Shown here: positions 1 through 7,661 of the stretch, piece after piece
How positions within the stretch are numbered: the first letter of the stretch is position 1
How the letters are laid out: the number at the start of each line of letters is the position of its first letter
Assembly: GCA_018712805.1 (NCBI GenBank)
Contig: DVGI01000020.1
Span: 1-51,724, forward strand
Length of the DNA stretch: 51,724 bases
Direction of reading: 5' to 3'
Origin: Candidatus Fimenecus excrementavium
GTDB taxonomy: Bacteria > Bacillota > Clostridia > Oscillospirales > Acutalibacteraceae
Translations under genes and position numbers: made by a program
The notes under the pieces: model-generated
Seen by the model: only the letters and a program-made list of their open reading frames with translations
What the model was told of the DNA's origin: nothing
Databases searched by the model: none

Positions 1-2
1 TT

Positions 3-74
3 TTACTTGGAGGTTTTCTTTTCCTCAACGCCTTTTTCGGGCTTGCCCTTGCTCGCCCTGTTTTTCTTTACTAA
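3..74 (+). CDS. Possible C-terminal end of an upstream membrane protein (partial)
   Basis: A plus-strand frame enters from the left edge and stops at TAA 72-74. Its visible 23 residues are strongly hydrophobic (LLGGFLFLNAF, GLALARPVFLY), like the last membrane helix of an integral membrane protein. A terminator hairpin begins 13 nt after the stop, which supports a gene ending here on the plus strand. The opposite strand is also open and would give a lysine-rich tail, but it has no start codon and would run through the hairpins. The fragment is too short for a family assignment. Confidence 0.3.
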   Translation, partial: LLGGFLFLNAFFGLALARPVFLY

Positions 75-86
75 AGCGTTTTTATT

Positions 87-112
87 CCCCCGGTAGAACC
101 GGGGGTTTATTT
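87..112 (+). terminator. Rho-independent terminator
   Basis: Perfect 8-bp stem CCCCCGGT (87-94) / ACCGGGGG (98-105) with loop AGA, followed by TTTATTTCTTT. The T-rich side is on the plus strand, so it probably ends the gene that enters from the left edge. Confidence 0.6.
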
Positions 113-127
113 CTTTGCTGAAGAACA

Positions 128-176
128 AAAAGGCCCCCTTTCCGCAAGATAGCGGAAAGGGGGATTTTGTTGTTTT
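128..176. terminator. Strong hairpin, probable bidirectional terminator
   Basis: Perfect 12-bp stem CCCCCTTTCCGC (134-145) / GCGGAAAGGGGG (152-163) with a 6-nt loop. T-rich sequence follows on the plus strand (ATTTTGTTGTTTT), and CCTTTTTGTT follows on the minus strand. It separates the left-edge gene from the minus-strand rarA unit. Confidence 0.55.
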
Positions 177-198
177 GGGCAAGGTGAATTACAAATCG

Positions 199-616
199 TT
201 CGTAGGGACAGGGCTTGTCCCTGTCCGCAAAACATTTGCAAAGCCGATGTCGGGAGGACAAGGCTGTTTTCGGAACAAAGTAAAAGTCACGATTCGCTGC
301 ACGCCGGCGCGTGCACGGGGAACCCCCGGCGAGGGTTCCCCACGGCAAAACAGTCCGCCGGACTGTTTTGCCTCCCCTCCTGCGCTTCCTTGTAAAAAAG
401 AATTTCGCCCTGTGCGCAGGGCGACCAAAGGCGCTGCCTTTGGATTGCGCCGCCTTTTGAAAAAGGCGGGCGAAAACTTTAATGTTTGCTTTGACAACTT
501 TTGTGGGGACGTATCACTCTGCCCGCCCGCAAAATCACAGCAAAGCTGCTTCCGGGTCAAAAAAGAAAAGGTAAAATCGCACTGCCTGCGCGTGTTTGCC
601 GTGCGCCAGCGCGCAC
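199..616. repeat. Array of perfect inverted repeats in a gene-free region
   Basis: I find no credible gene between 176 and 620. The stretch holds a string of separate short hairpins: AGGGACA/TGTCCCT (204-222), GCACGC/GCGTGC (299-314), GGGGAACCC/GGGTTCCCC (317-341), AAAACAGTCCG/CGGACTGTTTT (347-369), CGCCCTG/CAGGGCG (406-423), CCAAAGGC/GCCTTTGG (425-443), CGCCTTTT/AAAAGGCG (451-468) and GTGCGC/GCGCAC (601-616). Such a cluster resembles intergenic palindromic repeats (REP- or MITE-like) found in multiple copies in clostridial genomes. Copy number cannot be seen from this window. Long open frames across it lack a ribosome-binding site and any recognisable protein feature. Confidence 0.6.
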
Positions 617-619
617 CGC

Positions 620-656
620 ACAAAAAAGAGACGGAAAAATCCGTCTCTTTTTTCTT
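620..656 (-). terminator. Terminator of the rarA transcription unit
   Basis: Perfect stem AAAAAAGAGACGGA (622-635) / TCCGTCTCTTTTTT (640-653) with a short A-rich loop, 8 nt beyond the rarA stop. The A/T-symmetric arms give U-rich tails in both directions. Confidence 0.75.
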
Positions 657-663
657 TTCTGAT

Positions 664-1935
664 TTACTTTTTCCCTTTGATTGCGTCCCAATAGGCTTTT
701 GCCGCCTGTTCGGTTTTGTTGTCGCCGAACTTGTAATACTGCCGGCCCAAGAGCGCGTCGGGCAAATACTGCTGTTCGACCCAGCGGTGGGGGAAACTGT
801 GGGGATATTTATAAAACTGCCCTTTGTTCTTTACGTCGTCGCCGTCATAATGCTTGTTTTGCAGGCAACGCGGAATCCGGCCGTAATTCCCCTTTTGCAC
901 GTCCGCCATTGCCGCGTCAATGCCCGCTTCGCCGGTGTTGGACTTCGGGGCGGTTGCAACGAGAATGACTGCGTCCGCAAGCGGGATTCGCGCTTCGGGA
1001 AGCCCGACTGCAAGCGCCATATCGCACGCCGCTTTGACAATCGGGATAATCATCGGGTACGCAAGCCCGACGTCCTCCGCCGCGCACACCATAAGCCTGC
1101 GCACCGCAGACGGCAAATCGCCGCCCTCTAAAAGCCGTGCCAAATAATGGAGCGCTGCGTCCGGGTCGGAGCCGCGCATGGATTTTTGAAACGCAGAAAT
1201 CACGTCGTAATGTTCGTCGCCCGCGCGGTCATAGCGAAACGCATTGCCGCCGGTGAGGGCGTTGACTTCTTCCTCTGTAATCGTCTTGTTGCCGTTCTCA
1301 TCCGGCTTTGCCGCAAGCACCGAAAGTTCGGTGAAATTCAGCGCCTTGCGCACATCGCCGCCCGAGGCGGTCGCAATGTCGGCGCAAACGTCATCGGAAA
1401 CGCTGATTTTGCAGTTCTGCTCTTTTTCTAAGAACGCAAACCCCCTTTTCACCGCGGGCACGATTTCTTCGGGCGTAATCGATTTAAACTCGAACACCGT
1501 CGAACGGCTCAACACCGCACTGTACACATAAAAATACGGGTTTTCCGTTGTGGACGCAATCAGCGTGATTTTGCCGCTTTCTATGTATTCAAGTAAGGAT
1601 TGCTGTTGCTTTTTATTGAAATACTGAATCTCGTCGAGATACAAAAGAATCCCGTTCGGCGCGGCAAGCGTGCCGAGTTGTGCGACAATATCTTTAATAT
1701 CGGCGGTGGAAGCGTTCGTGCCGTTGAGCTTTCGCAAGGTGCGGTCAGTCGTTTTGGCGATAATCCGCGCAAGCGTGGTTTTGCCCGTGCCGGACGGCCC
1801 GTAAAAAATCATATTCGGCAGTGTGCCGGAGGCAATAATATTCCGCAGCGGCATATTTTCGCCGAGCAGGTGTTTCTGCCCGACCATATCCTCTATGGTT
1901 TCAGGACGGATTCTGTCCGCAAGCGGGGAGGCCAT
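664..1935 (-). CDS. rarA: Replication-associated recombination protein RarA (MgsA), AAA+ ATPase
   Basis: Cytosolic AAA+ ATPase of the clamp-loader-like RarA/MgsA/WRNIP1 family, which acts at stalled replication forks. Visible motifs: Walker A GPSGTGKTT (residues 46-54), Walker B LYLDEIQYF with the family sequence FNKKQQQSLLEYIESG, sensor-1-like ASTTENP and an arginine-finger-like LSRS. The C-terminal half carries the family tetramerisation region (DVGLAYP, AVGLPEARIPLADAVI) and the conserved end segment YPHSFPHRWVEQQYLPD. At 423 residues it is full length. It lies 5 nt after the HAD phosphatase stop, so the two are probably co-transcribed, and it is followed by a strong terminator. Function follows from the family; the order of motifs leaves little doubt. 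Confidence 0.95.
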   Translation of the reverse strand: MASPLADRIRPETIEDMVGQKHLLGENMPLRNIIASGTLPNMIFYGPSGTGKTTLARIIAKTTDRTLRKLNGTNASTADIKDIVAQLGTLAAPNGILLYLDEIQYFNKKQQQSLLEYIESGKITLIASTTENPYFYVYSAVLSRSTVFEFKSITPEEIVPAVKRGFAFLEKEQNCKISVSDDVCADIATASGGDVRKALNFTELSVLAAKPDENGNKTITEEEVNALTGGNAFRYDRAGDEHYDVISAFQKSMRGSDPDAALHYLARLLEGGDLPSAVRRLMVCAAEDVGLAYPMIIPIVKAACDMALAVGLPEARIPLADAVILVATAPKSNTGEAGIDAAMADVQKGNYGRIPRCLQNKHYDGDDVKNKGQFYKYPHSFPHRWVEQQYLPDALLGRQYYKFGDNKTEQAAKAYWDAIKGKK

Positions 1936-1940
1936 AGTTC

Positions 1941-2597
1941 TTACTCCTTTACAAGAATCGGCAAAATATCTTCTGCCGTATTTACAATATATTCTGCGCC
2001 GTACTTTTCAAATTCCTCGCGGCTGCCGAAGCCGTACAATACGGCAATACAAGGAAGCCCGGCGCGGTGGGCGCCGTCAATGTCATAAAGCCGGTCGCCG
2101 ACCATCATCGTTTCGTTTTCGGAAACCCCGAGCGCGCGCATTGCACCGCGCATAATTTCCGCTTTGTCGGCGGATTTGTTATCAAAATCGGTGCCGCCGA
2201 TATAGTGGAATAACGGCAAAAGCCCGTCTTCGTCTAAAATTTGGCGGATAAAATCCACCGGCTTTGAAGAAGCGGTCGCGAGTTTCACGCCGCAGTCGTG
2301 AAGCGTGTGCAAAAGCTTAGGGATTCCGGGATACACCGCCGCTTCGCGCCAGCCTTTCTCTCGGTAGCGCTCGCGGTATTTCGCAATCATAAAATCAATT
2401 TTGTCGTCCGGATAGCCGAACAGATTTTTAAAGCTGTCGTAAATCGGCGGGCCAATAAATTTGCGAAGCGTTTTTTCTTCGGGCGCCGGTTTTCCGTCCG
2501 CCTCGAACGCATAAATCAAACTTTTGAAAATCCCTTCGGAGGAATCCACCAGCGTGCCGTCAAAATCGAACAGCACAGCCGAAAATCGGGCTTGCAT
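1941..2597 (-). CDS. HAD-superfamily phosphatase (phosphoglycolate phosphatase-like, subfamily IA)
   Basis: 218-residue cytosolic HAD hydrolase. Motif I is DFDGTLVDS near the N-terminus, with the two catalytic aspartates. A helical cap with GPPIYDSF follows, then motif II in ATASSKP, a conserved lysine in NKSADKAEI and motif IV MVGDRLYDIDGA. The cap sequence and length fit the Gph/PpaX/YsnF-like group of small phosphatases that act on phosphoglycolate, pyrophosphate or nucleotides; the substrate cannot be read from sequence. It sits between a membrane-anchored unknown protein (19 nt upstream) and rarA (5 nt downstream) in an apparent three-gene unit. Confidence 0.85.
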   Translation of the reverse strand: MQARFSAVLFDFDGTLVDSSEGIFKSLIYAFEADGKPAPEEKTLRKFIGPPIYDSFKNLFGYPDDKIDFMIAKYRERYREKGWREAAVYPGIPKLLHTLHDCGVKLATASSKPVDFIRQILDEDGLLPLFHYIGGTDFDNKSADKAEIMRGAMRALGVSENETMMVGDRLYDIDGAHRAGLPCIAVLYGFGSREEFEKYGAEYIVNTAEDILPILVKE

Positions 2598-2616
2598 TTT
2601 AATAACCTCTTTTTTC

Positions 2617-3957
2617 TTATTTCACCTTGGACAAATCCAAAACAACATTTTCATAGCCGTCCACATTCACCACATAATAAGCGACCGTGGTGTCGTTAAT
2701 AAAGCGCAGGTTGTTGTGCGCGGCGTAGTTGGTTTCGTTGAACACCGCGTATTTTTGCGTTTCGGTGTTATAAACATAAATGCGGTAGTCCAGGGCGTTT
2801 GCAACCGTGCCCGCCATGACAACATATTTGCCGTCGGGGCTTACGGCAAACAACATGGGGTTCATTTTATAGCCTTTGGTTTCAATCGTCGAGGTGTCAT
2901 AGGTCGTGAAAATACGGCCGTCCTCTTTGCTTAAAATATAGTCGCCGTTGCGGATATAGGAAGTGCCGTAGCCGGCGTAAAACGTGGTGATAATGCTCTC
3001 TTTCCCGTTTTCATATTTCACGGTGGAGAAGCCGCTGTCGGTCTTGCGGATATAAGCGAATGCGCCGTTGCCAAAAAGCTTGACATAGCGGTCGCCGACA
3101 TTTTCGGCAATCATCGTGTCGTCGCGGCCGTTGCGGCCGGTTTTCATATACAAGTCGACCTGCGTCACGCCGTTCGCATCGGGTGTGCGTTCCCGGCTGG
3201 AGAAGAACGGCACGGCGGAGGTGGTTTCTTTCAGCCCGCCTTCGGTAATCATATAATAATCCCGGCGGATACCGCCGTCGGCGCTGACTTTCTGCGCGCG
3301 GTCGTTTAAGAAATCGGTTACGCTGCCGTTGGAGCGGTTCAAAATAAACGCCTGTTCCCAAACGGGGTCGAGGGCGTAAGCCTGGGTCTTGTCGGTGTGC
3401 ATCAGCAACAAGCAGCTGCCCGTTTGGGCGTAAGCCGCCGGCAGGTTTTGCACCTTGAACATGACGAAGCTGTAAATATAAACGTTGCTGTCTGTGTTTT
3501 CCGTCGAGAACACGCCGTAGCCGCTCAAAACACCGTCGCGTTCGACATAAGGAATTTTCACCGGAATTTGCTGACCGCTTAACGGCACGGTTAAATCCAT
3601 TGTCCCGGTCGGGGCGAGCTCGACGTAATCGGTGCCGTTGAATTCATAATAAGTGATATTGCCCGCCGCGTCCGCGGTATACACGACGTTTTCAATGTCG
3701 GTGGGCATATAGGGAATAGACGTGATTTTCCGCGAAAGCAAGACGCTGTCTAAGCTTGAGAAAACCGACGCCGCGTCTTTATTTTCCGAAGAGGCAAACA
3801 CATTCGGGTGGGTATAAAGAAACCACGCGCCGACCAGCGCGGCGATTGCCAAAACGGCAATCACGATTGTGATGATATTCTTTTTTGCGGAGGTTTTGTT
3901 TTTGGAAGTTGTATCGTTTGCAGACTGCAAAGCCGTCGCCGCCTTTCCTTGGTTCAT
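2617..3957 (-). CDS. Membrane-anchored protein of unknown function, probable extracellular beta-rich domain
   Basis: 446 residues: a short polar cytoplasmic N-terminus, one transmembrane helix at about 28-48 (IITIVIAVLAIAALVGAWFL), then a long hydrophilic domain rich in beta-strand-like segments. Sequences such as SPDGKYVVMAG followed by YRIYVYNTETQ resemble WD40/propeller-type repeats, so a propeller-like fold is plausible but not proven. I do not recognise a family. The ATG at 3957 has no clear Shine-Dalgarno sequence. An AAGGAAAGG lies just inside the frame, so a start at an internal TTG about nine codons in is possible. It is the first gene of the HAD-rarA unit, behind a good promoter. 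Confidence 0.7.
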   Translation of the reverse strand: MNQGKAATALQSANDTTSKNKTSAKKNIITIVIAVLAIAALVGAWFLYTHPNVFASSENKDAASVFSSLDSVLLSRKITSIPYMPTDIENVVYTADAAGNITYYEFNGTDYVELAPTGTMDLTVPLSGQQIPVKIPYVERDGVLSGYGVFSTENTDSNVYIYSFVMFKVQNLPAAYAQTGSCLLLMHTDKTQAYALDPVWEQAFILNRSNGSVTDFLNDRAQKVSADGGIRRDYYMITEGGLKETTSAVPFFSSRERTPDANGVTQVDLYMKTGRNGRDDTMIAENVGDRYVKLFGNGAFAYIRKTDSGFSTVKYENGKESIITTFYAGYGTSYIRNGDYILSKEDGRIFTTYDTSTIETKGYKMNPMLFAVSPDGKYVVMAGTVANALDYRIYVYNTETQKYAVFNETNYAAHNNLRFINDTTVAYYVVNVDGYENVVLDLSKVK

Positions 3958-3988
3958 CAGGGGAATACGCTATAAAATCGTGTTCTTT

Positions 3989-4017
3989 ATTATACTATGA
4001 TACCCCGCAAAAAGCAA
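3989..4017 (-). promoter_or_regulatory. Sigma-70-type promoter of the unknown gene-HAD-rarA unit
   Basis: On the minus strand TTGCTT (4017-4012), 17 nt, TATAAT (3994-3989), ending about 30 nt before the ATG at 3957. Confidence 0.65.
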
Positions 4018-4105
4018 GTATGCGCGCGGCTTTGTTACTATTTTGAAACTCTTTTGCATATATATAAAACCGTAACAAAAAAGACTATGCAAACGAGGGA
4101 ATGCC

Positions 4106-5029
4106 ATGAATACTTTTGTGCCGGAAGGCGTCGGCCTTTTGACGCCGGAGAACCAAAAATACACCGCGTCTGTGCACGCTTTAAAAGAAGCCTTTCGAAC
4201 CGGACGAATTTTAGAAGCGAAAGCCGTCCGCTGTGACCGCGAGCACAATTTATATGTGCAGGTTCCGGGGGTTTCGGGCGTAATTCCGCGCGAGGAATGT
4301 GCGCTCGGGATTCGCGAGGGCACCGTGCGGGACATTGCCATTCTTTCACGCGTCAACAAGCCGGTTTGCTTTGTGGTGACAGCGTTTTGTGAAAAAGGCG
4401 GCAAAGAATTTGCAGTGTTGAGCCGTCGGAAAGTGCAGGAGCAGTGCATGGCGCAATATATTTCGAAGCTCGTCCCGGGCGACGTGATTGACGCGGTTGT
4501 CACACGCATGGAGCCGTTCGGCGCATTTTGCGACATCGGCGCGGGGATTTCTGCGCTTTTGCCCATTGACGCGATTTCCGTTTCACGCATTCCGCACCCC
4601 AACGTGCGGTTTTACACCGGTCAAAAAATCCGCGTGGTGGTCAAAGGCATTGACGAGCTCGGGCGCATCACGCTTTCCCACAAAGAACTGCTCGGCACAT
4701 GGGCAGAAAACGCCGCGAAGTTTTCCGCCGGCGAAACCGTGCCGGGAATTGTGCGGTCAATTGAAAAATACGGGATTTTTGTGGAACTCGCCCCAAATTT
4801 GGCCGGTCTTGCGGAATATGTGCCCGGCGTTTGCCCCGGGGACGCGGCGAGCGTTTACATAAAAAGCATTCACCCGGACCGCATGAAAATCAAGCTGATT
4901 CTGGTTGACCATTTTGCGGCGGACGCGCCGAATTTTCACTACCGCTACCCCGCGGTTTCCCACATCGACCGCTGGCTTTATTCTTCGCCGGAAAGTGAAA
5001 AAGTCATTGAATCTGTATTTTCCGTCTAA
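4106..5029 (+). CDS. S1 RNA-binding domain protein (ribosomal protein S1-like)
   Basis: 307-residue cytosolic protein with three S1/OB-fold regions: a divergent one at about 35-108, a clear one at 124-193 (GDVIDAVVTRMEPFGAFCDI, ending ITLSHKELLGTW) and a third at about 209-270 (GETVPGIVRSIEKYGIFVEL). This matches the short clostridial S1-domain proteins, which lack the six repeats of E. coli S1 and whose role in translation or RNA stability is uncertain. The ATG at 4106 follows an AGGGA element; nearer alternatives are lacking. It is transcribed divergently from the 2617-3957 gene across a 148-nt gap. Confidence 0.85.
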   Translation: MNTFVPEGVGLLTPENQKYTASVHALKEAFRTGRILEAKAVRCDREHNLYVQVPGVSGVIPREECALGIREGTVRDIAILSRVNKPVCFVVTAFCEKGGKEFAVLSRRKVQEQCMAQYISKLVPGDVIDAVVTRMEPFGAFCDIGAGISALLPIDAISVSRIPHPNVRFYTGQKIRVVVKGIDELGRITLSHKELLGTWAENAAKFSAGETVPGIVRSIEKYGIFVELAPNLAGLAEYVPGVCPGDAASVYIKSIHPDRMKIKLILVDHFAADAPNFHYRYPAVSHIDRWLYSSPESEKVIESVFSV

Positions 5030-5108
5030 AATCGTATTTTAGAATTGCGTTTTTTTGTGCGGTGTGTTAGTATTACTATGTATCATTTTCCAACGGGGAG
5101 GAAGTTTG

Positions 5109-7106
5109 ATGAAAAAGGTTTCCTTGAAAAAGAGCATCAGCCTGCTGCTGGCGCTCGTAATGGCGATTTCGCTGGCAGTGCCGGCGCTTGCCGCAGACAA
5201 AAATGACGCAAATCCGGTTTTGATTATTTCGGGATTTGTGGAATACACCTTGGTTGACCCCGCCACCGGTGCGTCTGCGTTCGGCGACACAAACGCGATT
5301 ATGAACACGGTAAGCGGCGTTTTGCCGTCGTTGCTCACGTTGCTCGGGTCTAACAAAACCCAGGCGGATTACGACACGTTTTGCGACACGGCGCTCCCGC
5401 TAGTCAACCAGTTATTTGACAAAATCGCCTGTAACCCGGACGGCACGGTGAAATATCCGGACGTAACGCTGAAAGCCCAAACCAAAGGCTCGCTTGCAAA
5501 GCTCGGCACGGATTATGTCATGCAGGCGGACGCGTTTGACAAAGAGATTATTTTAGGGCTTGCGGACGCAGTCGGCGCGGACAAAGTGTATGCTTACGGG
5601 CTTGACTGGCGTTTGGACCCGCTGGTTGTTGCGGACGACATCAACGACTGGATTCAGATGATTAAAGCCGAAACCGGCTATGACAAAGTGTCGCTCGCCG
5701 GTGTCAGCATGGGCGGCGCGATGGTTTCCGCCTATGTCGCAAAATACGGCACAGACGACCTAAGCAACATCACGATGATTTCGTCAGCGTTTACCGGCCT
5801 TGAATATGTCGGCAAGCTGTTCACCGGCGGGGTTTCGATTGATGAGCAAGGGCTTTACAACATGATTGACGAAGCCGTCAGCACCGACATTTTGAGCAAC
5901 ATCCTCGGCTCGACCGACATTCTTCCGCAGGCAATCGGGCTTGTGGACGAGCTGGTCGCGGCGGTCGGCGACCGTGTTTATTCCGAATGTTTGATTCCGT
6001 CGTTCGGCTATAACCCCGGTTTCTGGACATTTGTCCCCGCGGATTATTACGAAGACGCCAAAGCCTTTATGTTCGCGCGTATGAACGCAACCGAAGAACA
6101 AAAAGCCACGTTTGAGGCGAAAATTGACGCTTACCACAACATTCAGGCGAATATCAAAACCATATTGAAAGACGCGCAGAAAGACGGCGTCAGCGTTGCA
6201 ATCATTTCCAATTATAACTTCCAGATGCCGCCCGTCTCCGCTGCGTCTTCCATGACCGGCGACCAGGTCATTGAAACCCGCCACACCAGCGGTTACGCGA
6301 CCTGTGCGAATATTTCAGAGACTTTGCCCGCTTCTTACAAAAACAGCAAATACGTCTCCCCCGACCGCATGATTGACGCTTCCACCTGTTACCTGCCCGA
6401 CCAGACTTGGTTCATCAAAAACATGAAACACGTGGATTTCTCGAACGAGAAGAACCAGTGCGAATTCTACGCGTGGGTGATGACCGCCGACAAGCAGGTT
6501 ACCGTAAACGACAACCCCGACTATCCGCAGTTCATGGTTTATAACGCGGAAACCAAAGTGCTCTCGCCGCTTGCGAACATTCGCGGCGACGTCAACTTCG
6601 ACGGCAAAGTGGACTTGGTGGATGCGCGCATGGTGCTCCGCTACACGAGGTCCATGGAAACGCTTTCCGATGTGGCGAAAGAAGCCGCGGACATGGACGA
6701 AAACAACAACGTCAATGCGCTCGACGCGAAAGCCATTATGAATTTCTACGCCGGGATTGAAACCGAGGACAACACGCCTTCTCTGTTCACCACAGACAGC
6801 GTAACGGCGGAAAACGACAACGATATTCTTGCACAGGCGCAGGAAAGCACGTCAGGTCTTCGCGAGACGTTCGAGGGCGTTGTCGGGCAAATCGGTGAAA
6901 TGCTGCCGCTCGAAAATGCGGCGCAGATGAAGCGTATTTTGCCGGACGCGAAAGATGTTTTAGACGCCCTGCCGGAAATCACCTTCCCGCAGAAAGAAGC
7001 CGAAACAAACACAGAGCCTGAAGCGGACGCACAGGACGCGACCGAGCCGGAAACCGAAACCGCCACGGAAACGACAACGGCGGCTGCGGAAGCCCCCGCG
7101 GCGTAA
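5109..7106 (+). CDS. Secreted lipase-like alpha/beta hydrolase with an internal type I dockerin
   Basis: 665 residues. The ATG at 5109 is preferred because GGGGAGGAAG lies directly before it. The N-terminus is a classic Sec signal peptide (KKVSLKKSISLLLALVMAIS, cleavage after about ALAA). An alpha/beta-hydrolase domain follows, with nucleophile elbow GVSMGG (Ser200), similar in layout to LCAT/lipase-type esterases. Residues about 493-552 form a dockerin: a first calcium loop GDVNFDGKVDLVDA, helix MVLRYTR, a second loop ADMDENNNVNALDA, helix IMNFYAG. An acidic Thr/Ala/Glu-rich tail of about 113 residues follows to the C-terminus. The dockerin predicts non-covalent attachment to a cohesin protein; none is encoded here. 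The substrate is unknown. A terminator ends the gene. Confidence 0.85.
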   Translation: MKKVSLKKSISLLLALVMAISLAVPALAADKNDANPVLIISGFVEYTLVDPATGASAFGDTNAIMNTVSGVLPSLLTLLGSNKTQADYDTFCDTALPLVNQLFDKIACNPDGTVKYPDVTLKAQTKGSLAKLGTDYVMQADAFDKEIILGLADAVGADKVYAYGLDWRLDPLVVADDINDWIQMIKAETGYDKVSLAGVSMGGAMVSAYVAKYGTDDLSNITMISSAFTGLEYVGKLFTGGVSIDEQGLYNMIDEAVSTDILSNILGSTDILPQAIGLVDELVAAVGDRVYSECLIPSFGYNPGFWTFVPADYYEDAKAFMFARMNATEEQKATFEAKIDAYHNIQANIKTILKDAQKDGVSVAIISNYNFQMPPVSAASSMTGDQVIETRHTSGYATCANISETLPASYKNSKYVSPDRMIDASTCYLPDQTWFIKNMKHVDFSNEKNQCEFYAWVMTADKQVTVNDNPDYPQFMVYNAETKVLSPLANIRGDVNFDGKVDLVDARMVLRYTRSMETLSDVAKEAADMDENNNVNALDAKAIMNFYAGIETEDNTPSLFTTDSVTAENDNDILAQAQESTSGLRETFEGVVGQIGEMLPLENAAQMKRILPDAKDVLDALPEITFPQKEAETNTEPEADAQDATEPETETATETTTAAAEAPAA

Positions 7107-7118
7107 CACACTAAAAAC

Positions 7119-7153
7119 AAAAAAGGCCTGCCGAAAAGGCAGGTCTTTTTTTA
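7119..7153 (+). terminator. Terminator after the dockerin hydrolase gene
   Basis: Stem AAAGGCCTGCC / GGCAGGTCTTT (one G-U pair) with loop GAAAA, followed by a run of T on the plus strand. Confidence 0.75.
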
Positions 7154-7173
7154 ACCAAAACCAAGAATACAAG

Positions 7174-7207
7174 ACAAAAGCTCCTCAGCCGTAAACTGAG
7201 GAGCTTT
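7174..7207 (-). terminator. Terminator of the tRNA-Thr gene
   Basis: Stem AAAAGCTCCTCAG / CTGAGGAGCTTTT with a 7-nt loop, starting directly beyond the 3' CCA of the tRNA on the minus strand. Confidence 0.7.
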
Positions 7208-7283
7208 TGGAGCTGCTAACCAGATTCGAACTGGTGACCTCGTCCTTACCAAGGACGTGCTCTACCACCTGAGCCATAGCAGC
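7208..7283 (-). tRNA. tRNA-Thr (anticodon GGT)
   Basis: Full cloverleaf on the minus strand, 76 nt including encoded CCA. Acceptor stem is GCTGCTA/TAGCAGC with discriminator T. The D arm contains GGCTCAGGTGGTAGAGC. The anticodon stem is CGTCC/GGACG with loop TTGGTAA (anticodon GGT). The T arm is ACCAG TTCGAAT CTGGT. It is a single gene with its own promoter and terminator, lying opposite to the genes on both sides. Confidence 0.97.
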
Positions 7284-7315
7284 ATCTTTGCCGCGCCTTT
7301 TACGGCGCAGAAGTT

Positions 7316-7345
7316 ATTATACACAATCCCCCCGCCGGTTGTCAA
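7316..7345 (-). promoter_or_regulatory. Promoter of tRNA-Thr
   Basis: On the minus strand consensus TTGACA (7345-7340), 18 nt, consensus TATAAT (7321-7316), about 33 nt before the mature tRNA 5' end. The rest of 7346-7511 shows no gene. Confidence 0.85.
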
Positions 7346-7511
7346 TCCTTTTTTCTTCGTTTGGGCGACTTTTTGCGAAAAATTCCCCGGACTGTATAAT
7401 TTTTCCGCCTTTTGGCAATACTGTTGAAAAGAACCGCTTTCTTTTTTCGGCAAAATTCGGTCAAAAGGATAAAATGCAAAGCGTTTTCCCGTAAGGCAGC
7501 CAAAAAATGGG

Positions 7512-7540
7512 TTGCAACGCTTGTCGAAAAAGAGTATAAT
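7512..7540 (+). promoter_or_regulatory. Promoter of the PHP phosphoesterase operon
   Basis: TTGCAA (7512-7517), 17 nt, TATAAT (7535-7540). The start point would lie near 7547, leaving an untranslated leader of about 115 nt that is T-rich; I see no clear riboswitch or terminator fold in it. Confidence 0.8.
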
Positions 7541-7661
7541 GAGAACAGTATCCTATGCTATATTGAGGGATTTTGCGTTGTTTTTCCCTCGTATTTACAA
7601 TTTATTCATGTTTTTAATTCGTTTCGTTTGTGATTTGTTAGAAGATTAGGAGGATTATTTC

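Noticed and set aside
3-188. Minus-strand open stretch at the left edge ending in a lysine-rich tail (GKPEKGVEEKKTSK)
   Set aside because: It has no start codon and runs through two terminator hairpins; the plus-strand reading followed by a terminator is more coherent.
115-1131. Long plus-strand open frame opposite rarA and across the hairpin array
   Set aside because: It covers palindromic non-coding DNA and the complement of rarA, has no ribosome-binding site, and gives a Cys/Arg-rich low-complexity product.
3970-4602. Minus-strand open frame opposite the S1-domain gene
   Set aside because: Shadow of a clear S1-domain coding region; Arg/Ser-rich and lacking motifs.
7346-7511. Small gene between the tRNA and the PHP promoter
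   Set aside because: Short open frames here lack ribosome-binding sites and overlap the tRNA promoter region; I see only spacer sequence.
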